DNA from: Ehretia macrophylla
Taxonomy: Eukaryota; Streptophyta; Magnoliopsida; Boraginales; Ehretiaceae
Assembly (NCBI GenBank): GCA_037974665.1
Contig: CM075768.1
Span: forward strand, 61,522,316-61,586,315
Direction of reading: 5' to 3'
DNA: 64,000 bases
Below are positions 47,400 to 60,500 of this stretch, piece by piece. Numbering within the stretch: the stretch's first letter is position 1; each line of letters begins with the position of its first letter. The notes under the pieces are model-generated. The model did no database searches. It was not told the origin of the DNA and was given only the letters and a program-made list of their open reading frames with translations. Position numbers and translations under genes: made by a program.

Positions 47400-50300
47400 T
47401 CTGGGACGGAAAAACTGCGCAAAAGATGAAAAGTGTCCCAAAACTGATGAAATCGATCGATTTTAGGCTCTGGAAAAAGGCCCAGCGATGCGAGCTTTTT
47501 TGCCCCCATAGTAGAGCTCTCGGAGAGCTTTCCAACGGTATGCTGTGCTCCGCGTAACTCCTTACGGATCAAAAGTAATAGGCTCCGGAGTGACGTAGAT
47601 GTGGTCCCAAGCCCGACGCCCTCGGTTTGCGGGCCCAGCCGCTACATGAAGTGAAGCTGTCTTGCCCAAGGTCCAGTAGGATTCGGTAATAGAAATGTGA
47701 TGGATTAGGTTGTCATCCTTTTCGCGGCGAACGACGTACAATCCGGGACAGAAAAACAGCGCAAAAGAAGAAAAGTGTCCCGAATATGATGAAAACATTC
47801 GATTTTGGGTTCCAAAAATAGTCCCAACGAAGCGAGCTTCCTGCCCCCATCGTAGAGCTCTCGGAGAGCTTTCCAATGGTATGCTATGTGCCACGTATCT
47901 CTTGACGGATCAAAAGTTATTGGCTCCGGAGCGCCGGAGACCTGGTCACAAGCCCGACGCCCTCAGTTTGCGGGCCCAGCCTCTATGTGAAGCGAAGCTG
48001 TCTTGCCCAAGGTGCCATGGGATTCGGTAATAGAAATGTGATGGATTAGGTTGTCGTCCTTTTTGCGGCGCACAACGCACGATCCGGGATGAAAAAATAG
48101 CGCAAAAGAAGAAAAGTGTCCTGAATATAATGAAAACGTACGATTTTGGGTTCTGAAAATAGTCCCAGCGAAGCGAGCTTTGCTGCCCTCGTTGTAAAGC
48201 TCTCGGAGAGCTTTGCAACGGTATGTTGTGCGCCGCGTAACTCCTTACTGATCAAAAGTTATGGGCCCCGAAGCGACAGAGACCTGGTCCCAAGCCCCAC
48301 GCCCTCGATTTGTGGGCCCAGCCTCTACGTGAAGCGAAATTGTGTTGCCCAAGGTGCCGTGGGATTCGGTAATATAAATGTGTTGGATTAGGTTATCGTC
48401 ATTTTCATGACGCACGACGTACGATCCGGGACGGAAAAACCGTGCAAAAGAATAAAAGTGTCCCAAATATGATGAAAACGTTCAATTTTGGGTTTCGAAA
48501 ATAGCCCCAGTGAGGCGAGCTTCGCTGCCACAGTCGTAGAGCTCTCGGAGAGCTTTCCAATGGTATGCTGTGCACCGCGTAACTCCTTACGGATCAAAAG
48601 TTATGGGCTCCGGAGCATCGGAGACCTGGTCACAAGCCCGACGCCCTCAGTTTGCGGGCCCAGCCTCGATATGAAGCGAAGCTGTCTTGCCCAAGGTGTT
48701 GTGCGATTTGGTAATAGAAATGTGATGGATTAGGTTGTCGTCCTTTTCGCGACACACAACGTACGATCCGAAATGAAAAGACAGCGCAAAAGAAGAAAAG
48801 TGTCTCAAAACTGATGAAAACATTCGATTTTGGGCTATGAATAAAGGCCTAGCAAAACGAGCTTGGCTGCCCCCGTCGTAGAGCTCTCGGAGAGCTTTCC
48901 AACGATATGATGTGCGCCGCGTAACTCCTTACGGATCAAAAGTTATGGGCTTCGGAGCGACGGAGACCTGGTCACAAGAACGACGCCCTCGGTTTGCGGG
49001 CCTAGCCTCTACGTGAAGCGAAGCTGTTTTGCCCAAGAGACTGTGGGATTCTGTAAAAGAAATGTGATGGATTAGGTTATCGTCCTTTTCGCAGAGCGTG
49101 ACATACGATCCGGGACGGAAAAACAGTGCAAAACAAGAAAAGTGTCCCAAATATGATGAAAACGTTCAATTTTGGGTTCCGAAAATAGTACCAGCGAAGC
49201 AAGCTTCGCTGCCCCCATCATAGAGCACTCGGAGAGCTTTCCAACGGTATGTTGTGTGCCGCGTGACTTCTTACTAATCAAAATTTATAGGCCCCGGAGC
49301 GACGGAGACTTGGTCACAAGCCCGACGCCCCTAGTTTGCGGGCCCAGCCTCTAGATAAAGCGAAGCTATCTTGCCCAAGGTGCCGTGGGATTCGGTAATA
49401 GAAATGTGTCGGATTAGGTTGTCGTCCTTTTCGCGGCACACGACGTACGATCCGGGACAGAAAAACAGCGCAAAAGAAGAAAAGTGTCCCAAAACTAATG
49501 AAAACGATCGATTTTGGGCTCTGAAAAAAGGCCCAGAGAAGCGAGCTTTTCTTCCCTCGTCGTAGAGCTCTCGGAGTGATTTCCAATGGTATGTTGTGCG
49601 CCGCGTAACTCCTTACGGATCAAAAGTTATGTGCTCCGGAGCGACGGAGACGTGGTCCCAAGTCATACGCCCTCGGTTTGCGGGCCCAGCCGCTATGTGA
49701 AACGAAGCTACCTTGCCCTAGGTACCGTAGGATTCGGTAATAGAAATGTGATGGATAAGGTTGTCATCCTTTTCGCGGCGCACGACGTACGATCCGGGAC
49801 GGAAAAACAAAGCAAAAGAAGAAAAGTGTCCCGTATTTGATGAAAACGTTCGATTTTGGGTTCCAAAAATAGTCCCAGCAAAGCAAGATTCACTGCCCCA
49901 GTTGTACAGCTCTCGGAGAGCTTTCCAACGATATGTTGTGCGCCGCGTAACTCCTTACGGATCAAAAGTTATCGCTACGGAGCGACGAAGACCTTGTCAC
50001 AAGCCCAAAGCCCTCGGTTTACGGGCCGAGCCTCTACGTGATGCGAAGCTGTCTTGCCCAAGGTGTCGTGGGATTCGGTAATAGAAATGTGATGGATTAG
50101 GTTGTCATCCTTATGGCAGTGCACGACGTACGATCCGGGACGAAAAAACTGCGCAAAAGATTAAATGTGTCCCAACTGATGAAATCGATCGATTTTGGGC
50201 TCTGAAAAAAGGCCCAGCGATGCGAGGTTTTCTGCCCCCATAGTAGAGCTCTCGGAGAGCTTTCCAATGGTATGATGTGCTCCGCGTAACTCCTTACGGA

Positions 50301-52860
50301 TCAAAAGTTATAGGCTCCGGAGCGACATAGACGTGGTCCCAAGCCCGACGCCCTCGGTTTGTGGGCCCAGCCGCTACGTGAAGTGAAGCTGTCTTGCCCA
50401 AGGTCCAGTGCGATTCAGTAATAGAAATGTGATGGATTAGATTGTCGTCCTTTTTACGGCACACGACGTACAATCCGGGACAGAAAAATAGCGCAAAAGA
50501 AGAAAAGTGTCCCAAATATAATGAAAACGTTCGATTTTGGGTTTCAAAAATAGTCCCAGCGAAGTGAGCTTCATTGCCCCCATCGTAGACCTCTCGGAGA
50601 GCTTTCCAATGGTATGCTGTGCGCCACGTATCTCCTGACGGATCAAAAGTTATTGGTTCCGGAGCGCTGGAGACCTGGTCACAAGCCCGACGCCCTCAAT
50701 TTGCGGGCCCAGCCTCTATGTGAAGCGAAGCTGTCTTGCCCAAGGTGCTGTGGGATTCGATAATATAAATGTGTTGGATTAGGTTATCGTCATTTTCACG
50801 GCGCACGACGTACGATCCGGGATGGAAAAACCGCGCAAAAGAATAAAAGTGTCCCAAATATGATGAAAATGTTCAATTTTGGGTTCTGAAAATAGTCCCA
50901 GTGAGGCGAGCTTCACTGCCACCGTCGTAGAGCTCTCGAAGAGCTTTCCAATGGTTTGCTGCGCGCCGCGTAACTCCTTACGGATCAAAAGTTATGGGCT
51001 CCGGAGCGCTGGAGACCTGGTCACAAGCCCGACGCCATCAGTTTGCGGGCCCAGCCTCTATATGAAGCGAAGCTGTCTTGCCCAAGGTGTCGTGGGATTT
51101 GGTAATAGAAATGTGATGGATTAGGTTGTCGTTCTTTTTGCTGCACATAACGTACAATCCGGGACGAAAAAATAGCGCCAAAGAAGAAAAGTGTCTCAAA
51201 ATTGATGAAAACGTTAGATTTTGAGCTCTGAATAAAGGCCCAGCAAAACGGGCTTGGCTGCCCCTATCGTAGAGCTCTCGGAGAGCTTTCCAACGGTATG
51301 CTGTGCGCCGCGTAACTCCTTACGGATCAAAAGTTATGGGCTCCGGAGCGACGGAGACCTGGTCACAAGAACGACGCCCTCGGTTTGCGGGCCTAGCCTT
51401 TACGTGAAGTGAAGCTGTTTTGCCCAAGGTGACGTGGGATTCTGTAATAGAAATGTTATGGATTAGGTTGTCGTCCTTTTCGCGGAGCACGACATACGAT
51501 CCGGGACGGAAAAACAGCGCAAAACAAGAAAAGTGTCCCAAATATGATGAAAACATTCGATTTTGGGTTCCGAAAATAGTCCCAACGAAGCGGGCTTCGC
51601 TGCCCCCATCGTAGAGCTCTCGGAGAGCTTTCCAACGGTATGTTGTGCGCCGCGTAACTTCTTACTGATCAAAAGTTATAGGCCCCGAAGCGACGGACAC
51701 TTGGTCCCAAGCCCCACGCCCTCGGTTTGCGGGCCTAGCCTCTACATGAAGCGAAGTTGTCTTGCCCAAGGTGCTGTGGGATTCGGTAATATAAATGTGT
51801 TGGATTAGGTTATCGTCCTTTTTGCGGCGCACGACGTATGATCCGGGATGAAAAAACAGTACAAAAGCAGAAAAGTGTCCCAAAATTGATGAAAATGTTT
51901 GATTTTGGGTTCCGAAAATAGGCCCAGCAAAGTGAGCTTCAATGGCCCCATCGTACAGCTCTCGGAGAGCTTTCCAACGGTATGCTGTGCACCACGTAAC
52001 TCCATACGGATCAAAAGTTATGGGCTCCGGAGCGACGGAGACCTGGTCACAAGCCCGATGCCCCTAGTTTGCGGGCCCAGCCTCTAGGTGAAGCGAAGCT
52101 GTCTTGCCCAAGGTACCGCGGGATTCGGTAATAGAAATGTGTTGGATTAGGTTGTCGTCCTTTTCGCGGCACACGACGTACGATCCGGGACAGAAAAATA
52201 GCGCAAAAGAAGAAAAGTGTCTCAAATATGATGAAAACGTTTGATTTTGGGCTCTGAAAAAAGGCCCAGCGAAGCGAGCTTTTCTACCCCCGTCGTAGAG
52301 CTCTTGGAGAGCTTTCCAACGGTATGCTGTGCACTGCGTAACTCCTTACGGATCAAAAGTTATGGGCTCCAGAGCGACGGAGACCTGGTCACAAGCCCGA
52401 CGCACTCGATTTGCTGGCCCAGCTGCCACGTGAAGCGAAGCTGCCTTGCCCTAGGTGCCGTAGGATTCGGTAATAGAAATGTGATGGATTAGGTTGTCAT
52501 CCTTTTCGCGGCGAACGACGTACAATCCGGGACAGAAAAACAGCGCAAAAGAAGAAAAGGGTCCCGAATATGATGAAAACATTCGATTTTGGGTTCCAAA
52601 AATAGTCCTTGCAAAGCAAGATTCGCTGCCTCAGTCGTAGAGCTCTTGGAGAGCTTTCCAACGATATGCTGTGCGCCGCGTAACTCTTTACGGATCAAAA
52701 GTTATGGCTCCGGAGTGACGAAGACATTGTCATATGCCCGTCACCCTCAGTTTGCGGGCCCAGCGTCTACGTGAAGCGAAGCTATCTTGCCCAAGGTGCT
52801 GTGGGATTCGGTAATAGAAATGTGATGGATTAGGTTGTCGCCCTTTTGGCGGCGCACGAC
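47400..52860 (+). repeat. 8-monomer higher-order repeat (unit ~2733 bp), two copies with reshuffled monomers
   Basis: 47440-48040 matches 50173-50773 at 2733 bp (markers GATGAAATCGATCGATTTT, CCCCCATAGTAGAGC, CACGTATCTC, AAAAGTTATTGG). The next monomer (48047-48388) is missing from the second copy, so 48388-49300 matches 50779-51690 at 2391 bp. The offset returns to about 2733 bp for 49330-50130 against 52063-52860, because a monomer at about 51700-52040 resembles one ten monomers upstream. The unit is rich in the CCCGAATATGATG/GGGTTCCGAAAATAG variant class. Confidence 0.8.
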
Positions 52861-54599
52861 GTACGATCTGGGATGGAAAAACTGCTCAAAAGAAGAAAAG
52901 TGTCCCGAATATGACGAAAATGTTCGATTTTGGATTCTGAAAATAGTCCCAACGAAGCTTTGCTTCACCCATGGTAGAGCGCTCAGAGAGCTTTCCAACG
53001 GTATACCGCCCGCCACGTAACTCCTTACGGATCAAAAGTTATGGGCTCCGGAGCGACGAAGACCTTGTCACAAGCCCGACGCCCTCGGTTTGCGGGTCTA
53101 GCCTCTACGTGAAGCGAATCTGTCTTGCCCAAGGTACCGTGGGATTCGGTAATAGAAATGTGATGGATTAGGTTGTCGTCCTTTTCGCGGCGCACGACGT
53201 ATGATCCGGGATGGAAAAATAGTGCAAAAGAAGAAAAGTGTCCCGAATATGATGAAAACATTCGATTTTGGGTTTCGAAAATAGTCCCAGCTAAGCAAGC
53301 TTCGCTGCACCCATTGTAAAGGTCTCAGAGAGGTTTCCAAAGGTATGTTGTGTACCGCGTAATTCCTTACGGATCAAAAGTTATGGGCTCCGGAGCGACG
53401 GAGACCTGGTCACAAGAACGACGCCCTCGGTTTGCCGGCCCAACCTATACATGAAGCGAAGCTGTCTTGCCCAAGGTGCTGTGGGATTCGGTAATAGAAA
53501 TGTGATGGATTAGGTTGTCATCCTTTTCGCAGTGCATGACGTACAATCCGGGATGAAAAAACAGCCCAAAAGAAAAAAAGTGTCCCAAAATTGATGAAAA
53601 CGTTTGATTTTGTGCTCTAAAAAAAGGCCCAGCAAAGCGAGCTGTTCTACCCCTGTCGTAGAGCTCTCAGAGAGCTTTCCAACGGTATGTTGTGCGACAC
53701 TTAACTCCTTATGGATCAAAAGTTATGGGCTCCGGAGCGACGGAGACGTGGTCCCAAGCCCGATGCCCTCGGTTTGTGGGCCCAGCCTCTAAGTGAAGCA
53801 AAGCTATTTTGCCCAATGTGTCGTGGGATTTTGTAATAGAAATGTGATGGATTAGGTTGTCGTTCTTTTTGCGGCGGACGACGTACGATCCGAGACGGAA
53901 AAACAGCGCAAAAGAAGAAAAATATCCCAAAACGGATGAAAATGTTCGATTTTAGGCACCGAAAAAAGGCCCAGCAAAGTGGGTTTGGCTATCACCGTCG
54001 TAGAGCTCTCGGAGAGCTTTCCAACGGCATGCTGTGCACCGCATAACTCCTTACGAATCAAAAGTTATGGGCTTCGGAGCGACGGAGACCTGGTCACAAG
54101 CCCGATGCCCTCAGTTTGCGGGCCCAGCCTCTACTTGAAGCGAATCTGTCTTGCCCAAGGTACAGTGGTATTGGGTAATAGAAATGTGAAGGATTAGGTT
54201 GTCGTCCTTTTCGCGGTGCACGTCGTACGATCCGGGACGAAAAAATAGCGCAAAAGAAGAAAAGTTTCCCGAAACTGATAAAAACATTCGATTTTGGGCT
54301 CCGAAATCAGGCCCAGCAAAGCGAGCTTGGCTGCCCCCATCGTAGAGCTCTTGGAGAGCTTTCTAACGGTATGCTGTGTGCCGCGTAACTCCTTACGGAT
54401 CAAAACATATGGGCTCCGGAGCGACGGAGACTTGGTCCCAAGCCCGACGCCCTCAGTTTGCGGGCCTAGCCTCTACGTGAAGCGAAGCAGTCTTGCCCAA
54501 GGTACTGTGGTATTCGGTAATTGAAATGTGATGGATTAGGTAGTCTTCCTTTTCGCGGCGCACGACGTACGATACGGGACGAAAAACCAGCACAAAAGA

Positions 54600-57500
54600 A
54601 GAAAAGTGTCCCGATATTGATGAAAACGTTTGATTTTTGGCTCTAATAACAGGCGCAAGAAGTAAGCTTCGCTGCTCCCATCGTAGAGCTCTCGGAGAGC
54701 TTTCCAACGGTATGCTGCGCGCCAGGTAACTCCTTGCGGATCAAAAGTTATGGGCTCCAGAGCTACGGAGACGTGGTCCCAAGCCCGATGCCCTCGGTTT
54801 GCCGGCCTAGGCTCTACGTGAAGCGAAGTTGTCTTGCCTAAGGTGCCGTGGGATTCGGTAATAGAAATGTGATGGATTAGGTTGCCGTCCTTTTCGCGGT
54901 GCACGACGTACGATCCGGGATGAAAAAACAACGCAAAAAATAAAAGTGTTTCAAAACTGATGAAAACGTTCGATTTTGGGCTTCGATAACAGGCACAGCA
55001 AAGCGAGCTTGGCTGCCACCGTTGTAGTGCTCTCGGAGAGCTTTCCAATGGTATGTTGCGCGCCATGTAATTCTTTGCAGATCAAAAGTTATGGACACCG
55101 GAGCGACGGAGACATTGTCCCAAGCCCGATGCCCTCGGTTTGTGGGCCCAGCCTCTACGTGAAGCGAAGCTGTCTTGCCCAAGGTGCCATGGGATTCGGT
55201 AATAAAAATGTGATGGATTACGTTGCCGTCCTTTTCGCCGAGCACGACCTACGATTGGGACCGAAAAACAGCGAAAAAGAAGAAACGTCTCCTGAAAATG
55301 ATGAAAGCGTTCGATTTTGGGCTCCGATAACAAGTACAGTGAAGCAATCTTTGGCTGCCCCCGTCGTAGAGCTCTCGAAGAGCTTTCCAACGTTATGCTG
55401 AGCGCCACGTAACTCCTTGCGGATCAAAAGTTATGGGCTCCAGAGCGACGGAGACTTGGTCCTAATCCCGATGCCCTTGGTTTGCGGGCCCAGGCTATAG
55501 GTGAAGCGAAGCTATCTTGCCCAAGGTGCCGTGGGATTCGGTAATAGAAATGTGATGGATTAGGTTGTCGTCTTTTTCGCGGCGCACAACGTACGATCCG
55601 GGACGAAAAAACAACGCAAAAGAAGAAAAGTGTCCTGAAACTTACGAAAATGTTCAATTTTTGGCTCCGATAACGGGCGCAGTGGAGCCAGCTTGGCTGC
55701 CCCCAATGTAGAGCTCTCGGAGGGCTTTCCAACGGTATGCTGCACGCCACGTAGCTCCTTGCGGATCAAAAGTTATGGGCTCCGGAGCGACAGAGACGTG
55801 GTCCCAAAGCCCGATGCCCTCAATTTGCGTGCCTAGCCTCTACGTGAAGCGAAGCTGTCTTGCCCATGGTGCCGTGGGATTCAGTAATAGAAATGTGATG
55901 GATTAGGTTGCCGTCCTTTTCGCGGCGCATGGCCTACTATCCGGGACGGAAAAACAGCGCAAAAGAAAAAAAGTGTCCCAATGATGAAAACGTTCGATTT
56001 TGAGCTTCCATAACATGCACAGCGAAGCGAGCTTGGATGCGCCCGTTGTAGAGCTCTCGGAGAGCTTTCTAACGGTATGCTGCACGCCACATAACTCCAT
56101 ACGGATCAAAAGTTATGGGCTCCGGAGGGACGGAGACGTGGTCCTATGCCCGATGCCCTCGTTTTACGGGCCCAGCCTCTACGTTAAACGAAGCTGTCTT
56201 ACCCAAGGTTCTGTGGGATTCGATAATAGAAATGTGATGGAGTAGGTTGTCGTCCCTTTCGCGGCGCACGACGTAAGATCCGGGATGAAAAAAAAGTGCA
56301 AAAGAAGAAAAGTGTCCCAAAACTGATGAAAACATTCAATTTTGGGCTCCGATAAAAGGCGCAGCGAAGCGAGCTTGGTTGCCCCCATCGTAGAGCACTC
56401 GGAGAGCTTTCCAACGGTATGCTGCGCGCCGCGTAACTCCTTGCGGATCAAAAGTTATGTGCTCCGGAGTGACGGAGACGTGGTCCCAAACCCGATGCCC
56501 TCGTTTTACGGTCCCAGCCTCTACGTTAAGCGAAGCTGTCTTGTCCAAGGTGTCATGGGATTCGGTTATAAAAATGTGATGGATTACGTTTTCGTCCTTT
56601 TCGCTGTGCACGACGTACAATTCGGGACAGAAAAATAGCGCAAAAGAAGAAAAGTGCCCCATAACTGATGAAAACGTTCAATTTTGGGCTCTGATAATAG
56701 GCACAGCGAAATGAGCTTGGCTGCCCCCGTCGTAGAGCTCTCGGAGAGCTATCCAACGGTATGCTGCGCGCCGCGTAACTCCTTGCGGATCAAACGTTAT
56801 GGGCTCCAGAGCGACGGAGACGTGGTCCCAAGCCCGATGCCCTCGGTTTGCGGGCCCAGCCTCTACGTGAAGCGAAGCTGTCTTGCGAAAGGTGATGTGG
56901 GATTCGGTAATAGAAATGTGATGGATTAGATTGCCGTCCTTTTTGCGGCACACGACCTACGATCCGAGACGAAAAAATAACGCATAAGAAGAAAAGTGTC
57001 CCGAAACTATTGAAAACGCTCGATTTTGGGCTCCGATAACAGCCACAGGGAAGCAAGCTTGGCTGCCCCCGTCGTAGAGCTCTCGGAGAGCTTTCCAACA
57101 GTATGCTGCGCGCCACGTAACTCCGTACGTATCAAAAGTTATGGGCTCTGGAGCGACAGAGACTTGGTCCTAAGCCCGATGTCCTCGGTTTGCCGGCCCA
57201 GCCTCTACGTGAAGCGAAGTTGTCTTCCCCAAGGTGCCATGGGATTCGGTAATAGAAATGTGATGGATTATGTTGTCGTCCTTTTCGCGGCGCACGACAT
57301 ACGATCCGGGATGAAAAAAAAGGGCAAAAGAAGAAAAGTGTCCCAAAACTGATGAAAACGTTCCATTTTTTGCTCCGATAACTGGCGCAGCGAAGTGAGC
57401 TTGGCTGCCCCCATCGTAGAGCTCTCGGAGAGTGTTCCAACGGTATGTTGCGTGCCACATAAATCCTTGCGGATCAAAAGTTATTGGCTCCAGAGCGACG

Positions 57501-60500
57501 AAGACGTGGTCCCAAGCCCGATGCTCTCAGTTTGCAGGCCCAGCCTCTACGTGAAGCGAAGCTGTCTTGCCCAAGGTGCCATAGGATTCGGTAATAGAAA
57601 TGTGATGGATTAGGTTGTCGTCCTTTTTGCGGTGCACAACGTACGATCCCGGACGAAAAAATAGCGCAAAAGAAAAAAAAGTGTCCGAAAACTGATGAAA
57701 ACGTTCGATTTTTGGCTCTGATAACAGGCGCAGCGAAGCCAGCTTGGCTGCCCCCATCGTAGAGCTCTCGGTGAACTTTCCAACGGTATGCTGCGCGCCA
57801 TGTAACTCCTTGCGGATCAAAAGTTATGGGCTCTGGAGCGACAAAGACATGGTCCCAAGCACGATGCCCTCAGTTTGCGGGCCCAGCGTCTACGTGAAGC
57901 GAAGCTATCTTGCCCAAGGTGCTGTGGGATTCGGTAATAGAAATGTGATGGATTAGGTTGTCGTCCTTTTGGCGGCGCACGACGTACGATCCGGGTCGAA
58001 AAAAAGCACAAAAGAACAAAAGTGTCCCGAAACTGATGAAAATGTTCAATTTTTTGCTCCGATAACAGCCGCAGCGAAGCAATCTTGCTTGCCACCATTG
58101 TAGAGCTCTTAGAGAGCTTTCCAACGGTATGTTGCGCGCAGTGTAACTCCTTTCGGATCAAAAGTTATGGGCTCCGGAGCGACGGACACGTGATCCCAGG
58201 CCCGATGCCCTCGGTTTGCGGGCCCAGTCTCTACGTGAAGTGAAGCTGTCTTGCCCAAGGTACCATGGGATTCGTTAATAAAAATGTGATGGATTAGGTT
58301 GTCGTCCTTTTCACAGCACACGATGTACGATCCGGCACGAAAAAAAAAATAGAAAAGAAGAAAAGTGTCCCAAAACTGATGAAAACGCTTGATTTTTGGC
58401 TCCGATAACAGGCGCATTGAAGCTAGCTTGGCAGCCCCCATCGTAGAGCTTTTAGAGTGCTTTCCAACGTTATGTTGCGCGCTGTGTAACTCCTTGCGGA
58501 TCAAAAGTCATGGGCTCCGGAGCGACGGAGACGTGGTCTCAAGCCCGATGCCCTCGGTTTACGAGCCCAGCCTCTACGTGAAGTGAATCTGTCTTGCCCA
58601 AGGCGCCGTGGGATTCGGTAATAAAAATGTGATGGATTAGGTTGTCGTCCTTTTCGCGGGGCATGACGTACGATCTGGGACGAAAAAAAAGCGCAAAAGA
58701 AGAAAAGTGTCCCAACACTGATGAAAACGTTTGATTTTTGCCTCTGATAACAGGCACAACGAAGCAAACTTGGCTGCCCTCATCGTACAACTCTCGGAGA
58801 GCTTTCCAACGGTATGCTGCGCGCCGCGTAACTCTTTCCGGATCAAAAGTTATGGGCTCTGGGGTGACGGAGACGTGGTCCCAAGCCCGATGCCCTCGGT
58901 TTACGGGCCCAGCCTCTACGTGAAGCGAAGCTGTTTTGCCTAAGGTCCCGTGGGATTCAGTAATAAAAATGTGATGTATTTGGTTGTAGTCCTTTTCGCG
59001 GCGCATGACGTACGATCCGGGACGAAAAAAAAGCACAAAAGAAGAAAAGTGTTCCAAAACTGATGAAAACGTTCGATTTTTGGCTCTGATTATAGGCTCA
59101 ACGAAGCTAGCTTGCCTACCACCATCGTAGAGCTCTCGGAGAGCTTTCCAACGGTATGCTGCACGCCGCGTAACTCCGTGCAGATCAAAAGTTATGGGCT
59201 CCGGAGCGACGAAGCAGTGGTCCCAAGCCCGATGCCCTCGGTTTGCGGGCACCGCCTCTACGTGAAGCGAAGCTGTCTTGCCCAAGGTGCCGTGGGATTT
59301 GGTAATAAAAATGTGATGGATTAGGTTGTCGTCCTTTTCGCCGCGCACGACGTATGGCCCGGAAAAAAAAAATCGCAAAAGAAGAAAAGTGTCCCAAAAC
59401 TGCTGAAAACGTTCAATTTTTGGCTCTGATAACAGGCGCAGCGAAGCGCGCTTGGCAGCCCCCATCGTAGAACTCTCGGAGAGCTTTCCAACGGAATGCT
59501 GCACGCCGCGTAACTCCCTGCAGATAAAAAGTTATGGGCTCCGGAGCGACGAAAACGTGGTCCCAAGCGGAGGCCCTCAGTTTGCGGGCCCAGCCTCTAC
59601 GTGTAGCGAAGCAGTCTTGCCTATGGTTCCGTGGTATTCGATAATAAAAATGTGATGGATTAGGTTGTCGTCCTTTTCTAGGCGCACGACATACGATATG
59701 GGATGAAAAAAAAGCGCAAAAGAAGAATAGTGTCCGAAAACTGATGAAAACGTTCGATTTTTGGCTCTGATTACAGGTGCAAAAAAGCTAGCTTGCCTAC
59801 TCCCATCGTAGAGCCCTCGGAGAGCTTTCCAACGGTATGCTGCACGCCGCGTAACTCCCTGCAGATCAAAAGTTATGGGCTCCAGAGCGACGAAGCAGTG
59901 GTCCCAAGCACAATGCCCTCGGTTTGCGGGCCCAGCCTCTACGTGAAGTGAAGCTGTCTTGCCCAAGGTGCCATGGGATTTGGTAATAAAAATGTTATGG
60001 ATTAGGTTGTCGTCCTTTTCGTGGCGCACGACGTACGGCCCGGGAAAAAAAAAAGCGCAAAAGAAGAAAAGTGTCCCAAAATTGATGAAAATGTTCAATT
60101 TTTGGCATCGATAATAGTCGCAGCGAAGGGAGCTTGGCTGCTCCCATCGTAGAGCTCTCGGAGGGCTTTCGAACGGAATGCTGCATGCCGCGTAACTCCT
60201 TGCAAATCAAAAGTTATGGGCTCCGGAGCAACGAAGACGTGGTCCCAATCCGATGCCCTCGGTTTGCGGGCCCAGCCTCTACGTGTAGCGAAGCAGTCTT
60301 GCCTATGGTACCGTGGTGTTCGATAATAAAAATGTGATGGATTAGGTTGTCGTCATTTTCGAGGCTCACGACGTACTATATGGGACGAAAAAAAAGTGTA
60401 AAAGAAGAAAAGTGTCCCAAAACTGATGAAAACGTTCAATTTTGGGCTCCGATAACAGGCGCAGCAAAGCTAGCTTGGCTGCCCCCATTGTAGAGCTCTT

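Larger units (their letters stand above)
40328..47700 (+). repeat. Higher-order block of 11-12 monomers duplicated (~4.09-kb offset)
   Basis: Monomers at about 40330-41950 match 44417-46045 at offsets of 4089-4098 bp. Shared markers include TTTGGAGCGACGGAGACGTG (40449, 44539), CCCACGCCCTCGTTTTACGG (40818, 44908), GGTAATTGAAATG, and GCGGCGCACGTTGTA (41941, 46038). From about 42360 the offset falls to about 3757 bp because one monomer is doubled in the first copy (41873-42546). Matches continue to about 43900 and 47640, including CCTCTATGAGAAG and GTGCTCCGCG. Divergence is moderate. Confidence 0.75.

Noticed and set aside
58539-59504. 321-codon minus-strand open frame (also 62417-63445, 61346-61957, 59577-60098, 54536-55066, 15767-16330)
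   Set aside because: They are read-through frames of the satellite: the protein repeats every 114 residues, matches no family I know, and the frame is closed by different stops in most neighbouring monomers.
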